Source of the DNA: Liolophura sinensis
Taxonomy: Eukaryota; Mollusca; Polyplacophora; Chitonida; Chitonidae
NCBI RefSeq assembly: GCF_032854445.1
Contig: NC_088301.1
Location: 20,703,808 to 20,767,807 of the forward strand
Direction of reading: 5' to 3'
DNA length: 64,000 nucleotides
Part shown: one piece after another, positions 47,295-53,527 of the stretch
Layout of the letters: the number at the start of each line of letters is the position of its first letter
Position numbering within the stretch: the first letter of the stretch is position 1
Notes under the pieces: generated by a model
What the model saw: only the letters and a program-made list of their open reading frames with translations
What the model was told of the DNA's origin: nothing
Databases searched by the model: none
Program-made: the position numbers and the translations under genes

Positions 47295-49705
47295 ATTTTA
47301 TTGTCTCTATTTTAGCTATCTGGTCATTTAGCCAAAGGCGCTATTCTGCCTTCCCCCGGGACCTGCTGCCCTAACTGGCTGTATGACGTTATGAAGGAGT
47401 GCTGGAGCACTTCACCTGCGGCTAGACCAACAATGGCGCATGTCAACTTGTGCTTAGAAAGAAGGTGGGTATCCCGTGTGACGGAAACATAAAATCCTCG
47501 CCTCCATGTATATGTAATTTTGGCATGTATCTGAAGCCTGCTTCACCAAGTCACTTCGGGTGGAAGTGCAAAACTATAGTCTTCTTTACAAAACAAAATA
47601 TTTAAAACTTGCTTCTCAAACTTAGGTTAAAGTTAGAATCAGCGGTCAACAACTTATCAATTTTCAGCATGTATATGTTCAGCTTTATGAAATTGGCCCG
47701 GATTTCTAAGAATGTATTCAGTGTTGCTCATATAGCAATCGCATTCTCGCAAAACCTCCTATGAAATTAAGACAGCTTTCTCAAGCAGTTAAACGAGCCA
47801 TCTGTGCCGGAAAATTCACCATTGAAAGGAGGCAGCATTTATGGAAAGACGGTGATAAAAGATTCACAATCTAATTTTCAGTGTAGCCGTGGTCGAGGGG
47901 ATTAGCATGCCAGAGCGGCACAAAGACAAAGAAGCGTCATGCTAGCTTCCTCTCCGGCCGTTAAGTGGAAAAGTCTGCTTGCAACCTGCGGATGGTATTC
48001 GGTTTCCCCCGGGCTCTGCCCGCTATCCTCTCACCATAATGCCGGCTTCCGTCGTATAAGTGAATATTCTAAAGTACATCTTAAAACACAAATCAAACAA
48101 TAAAAAAATCAAAGTAGCCTTAGGGCGCATTCGATTCAATTAAATGGCCAGACCATGACGCATGCACAGTGACTCGTGACGCAGGCGCACTAGTAAGACG
48201 TATCGAACACTTTGTGATTAATGGAGGCATCCATAAAGATGCCTTGCTCCGATGTTGTTCACCCTTGTAAAAACACCTGATCTAATCGTGGCATACTTTT
48301 CCTGTGCTCGTGTCACTCGACATTCATAATCGAACACATCCTAAGAATTGCACGTGGATCAAAGGATAACAGTACGTGAGTGCAGGAAATTGATGACTTG
48401 CTGTGATTTATAGAAACATAATCTGTGACATACAAACATATACATTGTACTTAATCCTAGCTTTTTTATATATTAACTAAAGAAGAAGAAAACATAAAAA
48501 TGATGACAAAATCAGATGGAAGAGCACGAAAACTTGCAAATATGGTCTTTAATATTTTTTTCATTTTTCTCTCCCAGGAAAGAATGGTAATTTGGAAGTA
48601 CTTTTGCATCATGGGATCACCTCTTGGTGTATATCGTCTTTGCGTAATGTTGTTTTAAATAAGGATCTGATGCACGCCTAGTAAATTATCTTAATAGCAA
48701 TGTGTTGTTCATATTACACGTGCATGAAATCTGAATGTTTATGAATATATTCAAAAAAAGTAAATATGAAAATCCAGGTTGAACACATTTTTATTAGCTG
48801 AAGAGACCGAATCCTGGTGCAAATATATTTACTAAACATGTGTTACATCCTCATTTATAAAGTTATAACACTAGGACTATACATACAAAGATTTGGTCCC
48901 AAATACCAAGAGGTGGTTTGCAAGTATCTTTTTCTCTTTCACGAAAAATCGGGAAAAATATTAAAATCCACCTTTACAACTAACTTTTTGGCACTCTTTC
49001 ATTTGAACTTTATTATTTTTTATGATTTCTGCACCTCTGACACTCGTTCTTACTGTCACATACTGTCGCTGGTGCGAAATAATGTTACTTGATTGGCTCT
49101 GATGGTATCACATCACGAGGTGAACTCTCAAGACATGACAGCTTGATGCAGTCTCTTCACAAAAAGGTGAAGGTCATCATAACAAATAAACTTTTTTCTG
49201 CCGCAGCATGTTCAATCGGCAAAAATAAACCTACCGGCTGTCCACATTAGTTTCAGTTTTAAGCTAATCAGGATATGATATCGCTCTGTCTTCTGTTTGC
49301 AGGGAATATATCCCATCATTTGAGTTCAAACGACGAACGGATCTTAACAAGAACAGGAAAGCAAGCTGTTTTCCGCAGGGAGGTAGTATGTGGTTTGACG
49401 GCGAGGATACAGTGCCTAAGAGACCTTACACAGTAGACTTTACCCTCTGCCGCGAACCCTGGGTCAACGACCCAAGCAATCGCTTCACGAACGTTCCAAG
49501 GCAAATGTGCAACAGGGTCGCAAAGACTTTAGCAAATATTCCACCAGTTGATTCCATTCCACAGGCGAATAAGGGGGATCACATGTATGAACAGTTGATT
49601 CCATACGATCCCACTGTACAGCTGGAGGCCGAGTCGGATGCCGCGGTGTATGACGATATCCCGTCATACCATGGGAGCAGTAATGCTATGCTGCATTATG
49701 AGTAG
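23748..49705 (+). CDS. TIR-like plus tandem kinase-like protein
   Basis: Gene-level entry. Coding exons by splice phase: 23748-24460 (end uncertain), 27072-27710, 28432-28606, 30787-31593, 32354-32535, 33036-33195, 34559-34650, 35220-35259, 35890-35966, 37380-37511, 44103-44303, 45312-45427, 46342-46495, 47316-47464 and 49303-49705. From 27072 onward all junctions keep frame over 1,108 codons to TAG. With the TIR exon, about 1,345 residues are visible. Order: TIR-like domain, helical region, kinase-like domain 1, acidic linker, kinase-like domain 2, Tyr-containing tail. No signal peptide or membrane helix is evident, so a cytoplasmic signalling protein is inferred. The tandem kinase layout recalls JAKs, but I see no FERM or SH2 domain, and JAKs have no TIR. 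At least one small exon is unplaced between 24460 and 27072, and one may be missing between 37511 and 44103. The TIR exon could belong to a separate gene. Confidence 0.75.
24470..24660 (-). repeat. diverged SINE-like repeat
   Basis: Begins with TTTATTTA-type sequence and carries 'cccacatgtgacgtacag', shared with the repeat at 30,352-30,560. The apparent extension of the TIR reading frame to 24,602 comes from this repeat. Confidence 0.55.
24880..25072 (+). repeat. tRNA-derived SINE, type 1
   Basis: Plus-strand copy with 'cccaggagcctct', 'acttcctctccggtcgt', 'gtataagtgaaatattcttg' and an ATAAA tail, in the first intron after the TIR exon. Confidence 0.8.
25452..25529 (+). CDS. possible small exon of the TIR-kinase gene
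   Basis: A TTACTTTTATTAG acceptor and a GTAAGA donor bracket 78 bp that is open in one phase only and reads KIYEENQLNATIEKRKDFY. It accepts phase 2 from a donor at 24460. It leaves in phase 2, which does not match the phase-0 start at 27072, so another exon or a different boundary is needed. AT-rich composition means chance is possible. Confidence 0.3.
25947..26815 (+). repeat. 30-bp minisatellite, about 29 copies
   Basis: Unit core 'attagaactttcatagtcag' plus 'ttattcattc'. A second variant ('cataatcagtcattcgttc') is interspersed, giving irregular higher-order pairs and triplets. It lies within the intron between the TIR exon and the helical exon. Confidence 0.95.
26863..27063 (+). mobile_element. 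MITE-like element with terminal inverted repeats, copy 2
   Basis: The left end 'aaaaaaataatctatgaaat' and the reverse complement of the right end 'aaaaaaataatctgttaatt' form the terminal repeat. The interior matches copy 1 at 7084-7341 ('tgcagcagattat'). Its right end is only 8 bp from the AG at 27070-27071 used by the next exon. Confidence 0.65.
27072..27710 (+). CDS. exon: helical region of the TIR-kinase gene
   Basis: Open for 213 codons in phase 0 from TGTGTGTAG to a strong GAC|GTAAGT donor. It opens with a strand-rich stretch (KLIFWFVVKNDL) and then long amphipathic helices rich in Leu, Lys and Glu. I do not recognise the fold. Helical-repeat or bundle architecture is inferred from composition. 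It could be the start of a separate gene (first in-exon ATG at 27090). Confidence 0.7.
27711..28431 (+). other. intron with SINE fragment
   Basis: GTAAGT to TTTCAG intron. It holds a truncated plus-strand SINE head at about 28108-28225 ('cgcggcgtaatgactcagga'). Confidence 0.6.
28432..28606 (+). CDS. exon: charged helix of the TIR-kinase gene
   Basis: 175 bp, in at phase 0 and out at phase 1, between TTAGTTTCAG and GTATAG. It reads as a basic helix (SLQDLKKVTERTLRQ, NREARKMERMLTYQ). Both junctions keep frame with the neighbouring exons. Confidence 0.7.
28607..30351 (+). other. intron with dispersed repeats
   Basis: No exon seen. It holds one dispersed repeat at about 28,815-28,915 (plus) matching 57,525-57,630 (minus), and another at about 29,135-29,230 (minus) matching 56,950-57,055 (plus). 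Further along, 29,385-29,475 is a diverged SINE 3' end, and 29,510-29,740 holds three loose copies of 'aaaatgtaatt...gtttatttggaatatca'. Confidence 0.55.
30352..30560 (-). repeat. diverged SINE-like repeat, inverted
   Basis: Starts with seven TTTA-type repeats, then 'gccatattcaagaa', 'ttttcacttctacgata' and 'acatgtgacgtacag'. It is the same variant as at 24,470-24,660, about 220 bp before the next exon. Confidence 0.6.
30787..31593 (+). CDS. exon: helical segment and kinase-like domain 1, N-lobe to DFG
   Basis: In at phase 1 after CAGCTTCAG, out at phase 1 before GTAAGT. The first part is a predicted helical bundle (LLELLQFFSTQ to HFLELFSTVGLEW). The kinase-like part begins near KHYIGKIGG (glycine loop). 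The beta-3 motif reads ALVSIIFNG with no VAIK lysine. A plausible alpha-C glutamate is in RRTECEIL, and the hinge is FLYVMEM. The catalytic loop IIHRDIRTENF is complete (HRDxxxxN), but the metal-binding DFG reads NFG (LDNFGIA). Loss of the lysine and the DFG aspartate predicts a pseudokinase or a very atypical kinase. Confidence 0.8.
31693..31955 (+). repeat. tRNA-derived SINE, type 1
   Basis: Near full-length plus-strand copy from 'ggcctctgtggccga' to an ATAAA tail, in the intron immediately after the NFG-coding exon. Confidence 0.85.
32212..32305 (+). repeat. SINE 3' end, truncated
   Basis: Only the 3' portion ('cataatgctggtcagc', 'gagtacggcgtaaaactcca', ATAAA tail) is present. Confidence 0.75.
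32354..32535 (+). CDS. exon: kinase-like domain 1, activation segment to alpha-F
   Basis: Phase 1 to phase 0 between TTTTCTCAG and GTATGT. It encodes the SSPETL equivalent of the APE motif and SDIWMLG with the conserved alpha-F aspartate, then LYELFMHGSWPY, a typical tyrosine-kinase-group C-lobe pattern. Confidence 0.8.
32536..33035 (+). other. intron, no feature seen
   Basis: GTATGT to TCCTCCACAG. No exon or recognised repeat inside. Confidence 0.6.
33036..33195 (+). CDS. exon: kinase-like domain 1, end of C-lobe
   Basis: Phase 0 to phase 1. It contains CLEMEEAERPTATSLLSHF, the subdomain XI motif with the conserved arginine (C...RPT). The kinase-like domain ends about here. Confidence 0.8.
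33240..33790 (+). repeat. about 47-bp minisatellite with splice-acceptor-like units
   Basis: About ten units containing 'cttttcataacagagccctg' and 'tttcttctagacttcac', alternating with a variant ('aatagaatcctatctttctt'). It begins about 45 bp after the exon ending at 33195. The 3' units are more diverged. Most units carry a pyrimidine run ending in TAG. Confidence 0.85.
33840..34000 (+). repeat. diverged SINE-like repeat
   Basis: Variant with 'gtcaaaggtcggtgattta', 'ctgaccgccatcg' and 'gccgttaaacaacagtcaaa', related to copies near 53,400, 54,480 and 54,700. Confidence 0.6.
34008..34450 (-). repeat. older SINE split by a younger SINE
   Basis: The minus-strand element runs 34008-34107 and resumes at 34366-34450. 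The interruption carries 13-bp direct repeats (tatacgacagcgg at 34095-34107 and 34366-34378). Confidence 0.85.
34108..34365 (+). repeat. full-length type-1 SINE, nested insertion
   Basis: The best-preserved copy in the window. The tRNA-like head carries an A-box-like TGGCTCAGTTGG, then come 'ccaggagcctctgaccaatg', 'cctgcggatggtcgtgggtt' and an ATAAA tail. It lies exactly between the 13-bp target duplications. Confidence 0.9.
34559..34650 (+). CDS. exon: linker after kinase-like domain 1
   Basis: Phase 1 to phase 0 between GTTGACAG and GTGAGT. It reads QIPHVNMEQLPYPRLCKFQ. No domain is recognised. Confidence 0.65.
34651..35219 (+). other. intron, no feature seen
   Basis: GTGAGT to TTTGCTTTCAG. 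Unassigned. Confidence 0.6.
35220..35259 (+). CDS. microexon, 40 bp, linker
   Basis: Phase 0 to phase 1 between TTGCTTTCAG and GTGAGT. It reads GIPPELSFPDSPD. Its short length would be missed by frame-based searches, but both splice sites are strong and the phase fits. Confidence 0.6.
35585..35702 (+). repeat. SINE 3' half, truncated
   Basis: From 'ggtcgtgggttttccccggg' to the ATAAA tail. The tRNA-like head is missing. Confidence 0.8.
35890..35966 (+). CDS. exon: acidic linker
   Basis: Phase 1 to phase 0 between GTTACTCAG and GTAGGT. It is strongly acidic (ETDFIEDDDPEF), linking the two kinase-like domains. Confidence 0.65.
36022..36290 (-). repeat. tRNA-derived SINE, type 1, inverted
   Basis: Near full-length minus-strand copy from the TTTA tail to the tRNA-like head ('cattgcgccgcgctggcgta'). 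Confidence 0.85.
36291..37379 (+). other. intron, no gene seen
   Basis: AT-rich and unassigned, ending in a strong GTGCTTTTCTCAG acceptor. Confidence 0.5.
37380..37511 (+). CDS. exon: start of kinase-like domain 2
   Basis: 44 codons, phase 0 to phase 0, ending at ATG|GTAAGC. The end of the exon, LSGPISGLIRLTAHTRQQEE then TVM, fits a glycine loop and beta-3 strand. The exon stops just where the VAIK lysine would be, so its presence cannot be judged. Confidence 0.65.
37690..37806 (+). repeat. minisatellite unit left of the LINE
   Basis: A unit (about 37,758-37,805; 'agaacgactaga', 'caagtctttggcatagcc') matches the array at 43,190-43,570 on the far side of the retrotransposon. An (AT)n tract follows at 37,808-37,842. 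Confidence 0.6.
38158..41940 (-). pseudogene. LINE ORF2: endonuclease, reverse transcriptase, RNase H
   Basis: Read from 41940 downwards in broken frames. The endonuclease (41940-41179) has IQETFLK, a CSDFNSHH..WG block, AIDLTL and SDHFPV. The reverse transcriptase (about 40758-39448) has SYRPIALTS, DIEKAYD, NGTPQGSVLSP and FADD. RNase H (39392-38631) has IFTDAS, SAELTAI and SDSLSS, which supply the D-E-D residues. A C-terminal LTGHIPVN..CDYC block ends near 38158. Stops after NGLLSPV (40231) and after FADDKAI (39838), plus frame changes, show decay. Confidence 0.9.
41889..42485 (-). pseudogene. LINE ORF1 remnant
   Basis: 198-residue frame overlapping ORF2 by about 50 bp in another frame, the usual arrangement in this group. 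It contains KFLKKLAAKDYLVACS, which resembles the RNA-binding region of ORF1 proteins. No CCHC knuckle was seen. It is probably 5'-truncated or frame-shifted. Confidence 0.6.
42701..43189. other. probable LINE 5' UTR and flank
   Basis: Continues the retrotransposon direction without a reading frame. I searched it for the missing kinase exon and found none. Confidence 0.4.
43190..43575 (+). repeat. about 45-bp diverged minisatellite
   Basis: Eight or so units with 'ggaacgagaagcctttagaa' followed by 'taacgacaacgacta' variants. Units also occur on the other side of the LINE. Confidence 0.75.
43755..43945 (+). repeat. dispersed repeat, copy 1
   Basis: About 190 bp with blocks 'gttccaggtcaat', 'caattccca', 'gagaagcagt', 'atgttctag' and 'gagtgaaat', matching 57,110-57,295 in order. 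Family unknown. Confidence 0.7.
44103..44303 (+). CDS. exon: kinase-like domain 2, hinge to catalytic loop
   Basis: 67 codons, phase 0 to phase 0, between ACTTTTCCAG and GTAAGC. VFLSQYV fits beta-5/hinge. The catalytic loop is CIHRDICAKHILVD: HRD is kept, but the metal-binding Asn is His (HRDxxxxH). Joined directly to exon 37380-37511, the alpha-C and beta-4 elements (about 40-50 residues) would be absent. Confidence 0.8.
44396..44638 (+). repeat. tRNA-derived SINE, type 1
   Basis: Plus-strand copy from 'ggcgtctccgtggccgaggt' to the ATAAA tail. A short internal segment of the middle domain is missing. Confidence 0.85.
44800..45235 (+). repeat. 34-bp minisatellite
   Basis: About 12 units with 'catgtgtatacgcccatttg' and 'ctgtcctcaatgtg'. 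Long open frames in several phases here (up to 162 codons) are repeat artefacts. Confidence 0.9.
45312..45427 (+). CDS. exon: kinase-like domain 2, activation segment
   Basis: Phase 0 to phase 2. ACVYRIARVKQ lies where DFGLAR would be, so the DFG motif is lost. The segment ends in FKRVRW, the start of the RW-APE motif. Confidence 0.75.
45480..45812 (+). repeat. 23-bp minisatellite
   Basis: About 14 units of 'acaaatagctctgcagacat' and variants, starting about 50 bp after the donor at 45428. Confidence 0.9.
45813..46341 (+). other. intron, no feature seen
   Basis: Unassigned, ending in TTGGTTCACAG. Confidence 0.5.
46342..46495 (+). CDS. exon: kinase-like domain 2, alpha-EF to alpha-G
   Basis: Phase 2 to phase 0. 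With the previous exon it reads RWFPVEVL (APE equivalent PVE), then SFKGDVYMLAITIWETF with the alpha-F aspartate. This pattern is typical of tyrosine kinases. Confidence 0.8.
46780..47128 (-). repeat. SINE, inverted, with foreign insert
   Basis: Minus-strand SINE pieces at both ends. Segment 46,807-46,870 ('atatgatgtaattaagacat') is not part of other SINE copies and recurs at 50,039-50,101. An (AT)n tract lies at 47,250-47,291. Confidence 0.7.
47316..47464 (+). CDS. exon: kinase-like domain 2, end of C-lobe
   Basis: Phase 0 to phase 2 between CTCTATTTTAG and GTGGGT. CCPNWLYDVMKECW followed by SPAARPTMAHV is a strong tyrosine-kinase-group signature (CP..LY.LM..CW...P..RPT). Confidence 0.85.
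47880..48110 (+). repeat. tRNA-derived SINE, type 1
   Basis: Plus-strand copy with diverged head and preserved middle ('cccccgggctctgcccgcta'). Confidence 0.8.
48111..49302 (+). other. last intron, no exon seen
   Basis: AT-rich, ending in CTTCTGTTTGCAG. Unassigned. Confidence 0.5.
49303..49705 (+). CDS. last exon: Tyr-containing tail
   Basis: 133 codons after the phase-2 junction, then TAG. No domain. Short tyrosine motifs (DHMYEQL, LIPYDP, AVYDDIPSYH, LHYE) lie in acidic or Pro context, as in SH2-docking tails. No AATAAA is seen soon after the stop; the nearest noted is at about 51,311. Confidence 0.75.
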
Positions 49706-49854
49706 TTACTTGTTACAGCCTAATATAATACTAGGTCGTTTTCAGAGGCGTGGACAAACATCTGAAATAAGCTCAATACGCAGCATGAATATTAACAGCA
49801 TTAACTGGTGTTAACACCCATATATGCCCATGACGACAGCAACATAACGAGAGA

Positions 49855-50990
49855 GCAGGGACAAACATCTGTTCACACATAACCAGCCACGACCATGCTA
49901 CAACTACCATCTGTTCACACATAACCCACCACAATCGTGCTACAACTAGCATCTATTCACACATAACCAGCCATGACCGTGCTACAACTAGCATCTGTTC
50001 ACACATAACCAGCCATGACCGTGCTACAAGTGACATCCGCGGCACTAAAAATATTTCACTTATATGATGTAATTAAGACATACAGCATAGAGAGAAGAAC
50101 TGCTGTATCGGCATCGACCCGTGTCAGAACAACCATTTAGTCAAACATAACTAACAGCGACTATGCCATAACATCAACTTGGTCACACATAACTAACAAC
50201 GACTATGTCATAAAACAACCACTTGGTCACACATAACTAACAACGACAATGTTATAACAACCACTGGTAACACATAACTAACAACGACAGTGTTATAACA
50301 ACCACTTGGTCAAACATAACTAAAAACGACTATGTCATAACAACCTCTTGTTCACACATAACTAACAACGACTATGTGATAACAACCACTTGGTCACACA
50401 TAACTAACAACGACTATGTGATAACAACCACTTGGTCACACATAACTAACAGCGACTATGTCATAACAACCACTTGATCAAACATAACTAAAAACGACTA
50501 TGTCATAACAACCTCTTGTTCACACATAACTAACAACGACTATGTGATAACAACCACTTGCTCACACATAACTAACAGCGACTATGTCATAACAACCACT
50601 TGATCAAACATAACTAAAAACGACTATGTCATAACAACCTCTTGTTCACACATAACTAAGAACGACTATGTCATAACAACCACTTGGTCACACATAACTA
50701 ACAACCACTATGTGATAACAATCATTTGGTCACACATAACTAACAACAGTTTTATAATCACCATTTAGTCAAACATAACAGCAACAATGTCATAACAATC
50801 ACTTGGTCACACATAACTAACAACGACAGTGTTATAACCACCACTGGGTCACACATAACTAACAACGATAACGCCATTACAACTATCTGACCAAATACAA
50901 CCAGCAATGACAGTGTCATAACCATGCAAAACAAAGAACCACCGTGTCATGACCACCATTTGATCACACATGACCACCAACGAAGCAACA
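49855..50990 (+). repeat. about 42-bp minisatellite after the TIR-kinase gene
   Basis: About 25 units with 'cacacataactaacaacgac' and 'ataacaaccacttggt'. The first four units are a distinct variant ('accagccatgaccgtgctac'). It is broken at 50,039-50,101 by the segment shared with 46,807-46,870. Confidence 0.9.
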
Positions 50991-52159
50991 TTAAGTGGAA
51001 ATAAGCAAGATAGATATGAGTGGAGTTTACAAAAGTCATGGAATTGATCCTCCTATATAATCCTTTCTCCACCAGCAAATACGATAATCCACTGGTATTT
51101 CTGCGGGTATATATGTTTTTTTTTGTTTTTTTTTCAAATATCCAGGTCTACTTGTTACATAAGTTACAAGATTCGACTTTCGTATATATTTACTTTTCTA
51201 CCAAATTCGGTATTTCTGTGTCGTATATATTTACTTTTCTACAATATTCAGAATATCGCTGAAAAATGAAAACGTTTGTACATAAATTCATGTGGTAAAT
51301 TCATTTTTGCAATAAAACCATCGTCATCACATACATCATTCGTTGTTTATGGGTAATATAGTGAGTTTTGTCTGATTGAGTGATCTTTTGATTAATACTT
51401 GCACGATTACGATGGGTTTCTTAGGTGGATAGGTTCCGAGAGAAAACAAAACACGTTTGGTAAGCCGGTGACGAACTTGTCCACGTTTATTTTTCATTGA
51501 TCTTTTACGCCGTATTCAAGAATATTTCACTTACACGACGGCAGTCAGCATTGCGGTTGGGAGGAAACTCACGACCACCTGTTTGTTTGCTTTTTGACTA
51601 AAATCACCCAGGGGATACGTTAGGCACACACGAGGCCTTTGCCGTTCTCACAGTCATACATTCGTTGACGGCCATCTTGGTGGAAAACAATTGCCAATAA
51701 CTTGCCAAAGGTCAGAGCTGTATACCTGGAGCCATGCGGTTTCCTGACTTATGGCGTTGAACAATCAATATATCAATCGATCAATAAATCAGTCAGTCTC
51801 ATTTTCGAAATAACGATTATTGATATTTCGTTGCCCTTGGAGGCATTCATAGCAATGGACAATCGCAGACTTGTATGGTTGTTTGAGGGTTCTAACATGA
51901 AGGTACTTTGCCTATATCCCATAGTGCATTTGTACCTCACATATGGCAAAAGTATACCGTACGTTTATACCGTTTATTTCCCTGTGGCTACTGTGTTGTA
52001 CCACATGGGCTAAATGGTTTTGGTTGGCCACAGGTATAGGTTGCCTTCTTTCAATATCCCTTGGTGCATTTTTACGTCAGATACTGGAAAATTGTACCGT
52101 CTATCTCCGTGTTGCTACTGAGTTGTATCACACGGTCTAAAACTGTTTTTGGTAGGCGT
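50991..52159. other. intergenic with a SINE fragment
   Basis: A minus-strand SINE 3' end lies at about 51485-51585 ('gccgtattcaagaatatttc'). Otherwise no gene or recognised repeat. Confidence 0.5.
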
Positions 52160-52450
52160 ACAGTGCCGCGGGGAGGCCGTACAGTGTCGTGATCATAAGG
52201 GCAGTGCCGGTGGCCATACAGGGCCGTGCAGTGGCCCAACTGGGCCGTGCGGTGGCTGTACAGGTTCGTGCGGTGTCCATACAGAGCAATGCGATGGGCG
52301 GACAAGGCCATGGGTTTGACCATACTCGGCTATATGGTTGCGCTCTTTGGCCATACTAGGCCATGCGTTTGTCATATTGGGCCATGTGTTTGTCATACTT
52401 GGCCATGCGTTTGTCATACTGGACCATGTGTTTGCCACACAGGGTCGTGC
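52160..52450 (+). repeat. about 20-bp diverged minisatellite
   Basis: Units built on 'ggccatactgggccatgcg' and 'tttgtcatac'. The 5' half is more GC-rich ('gccgtgcggtggc'). Confidence 0.75.
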
Positions 52451-52742
52451 GGTGAACGAATTGTTGTGCAGATTATATCACACAAGAGATTTCTACCCGA
52501 GACAACCTCTCTGCCACTTAGAAAGCGAAACGGTGGACGGGTGCGATTCACCTGGTTTTTACCCTTTTCACAGTCGATTCCCAGCTTAAGAATGACGTTG
52601 CAAGTGTGGCAGTAATAAAAACATGTCGGTACTACATGACATCAATATAATCTTGACAGCCACGTGCAATCCCGAGCAAACGTAGAATTAAACAAGTAAA
52701 TATAAAAAAAAAACATCACACCGTAACCTAAAAACGTGAATA

Positions 52743-52748
52743 TTTATT
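52743..52748 (-). promoter_or_regulatory. candidate polyadenylation signal of the SDR gene
   Basis: AATAAA on the minus strand, about 87 bp beyond the stop codon at 52835-52837. Confidence 0.5.
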
Positions 52749-52834
52749 AGCCTTGTTTATAATACGTATACCATAACTGATTAAACGCCATCAAGTACCC
52801 TAAATTCGCCCTATGGCTGACAAAACATCCGTTG

Positions 52835-53488
52835 TTATGGCAACTGCTCCGTTGGCCTTACCAGTATATCGTGAATCTGTGAAGGAAAAATGGAAGAGCA
52901 GTCATCATCTTCAACAGCATTGTATGTTTGCTAACTGGTCATTGTTATCCCCTATATATTGCCTCTTTACACAGGACAGATAAGGACATTACATTACATT
53001 ACATTACATGCACAGCAGACTAAAAGTAACGTGGTATAAGTAGGCTAAACGTGGCGTAAGTAAGCTAAACGTGGCATAAGTAGGCTAAACCTGGCTTAGG
53101 TTAGTATAAGTTCCGCTTGAGTTCAGATAATGACCATGTGTGCCATTTCAGGGTCTGTATGAACTCAAAAACATAACACATTCCCACGCATGGCCTGGAC
53201 GTGACAGTTTAGTTTACGTCGACCTGGCCTCGTACATTGCCCTCCCTCTCGTGTTCGTGGGGCCTTGAATGGTAAGGATTAACTGTCCACGACGCTCCTG
53301 TGATCACAAGAATAGTCCGCTGTCTCCTGAAGACCACTTGTCAGTATATGGTGTGCAAATTTGTACGTCACATGTTCGGTGCCAAAGGTTGGTGGTTTAC
53401 ACCGGACATTCCGGTTTTTTCCACCCATAAAACTAACCACCATTGTATAGTGATACATTCTTGGATATGGCGTTAAGCAACAATCAAA

Positions 53489-53527
<39 letters not shown>

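Noticed and set aside
30787-49705. Interpretation as a JAK orthologue
   Set aside because: Tandem kinase-like domains fit, but no FERM or SH2 domain was seen, both kinase-like domains look inactive, and a TIR-like domain precedes them.
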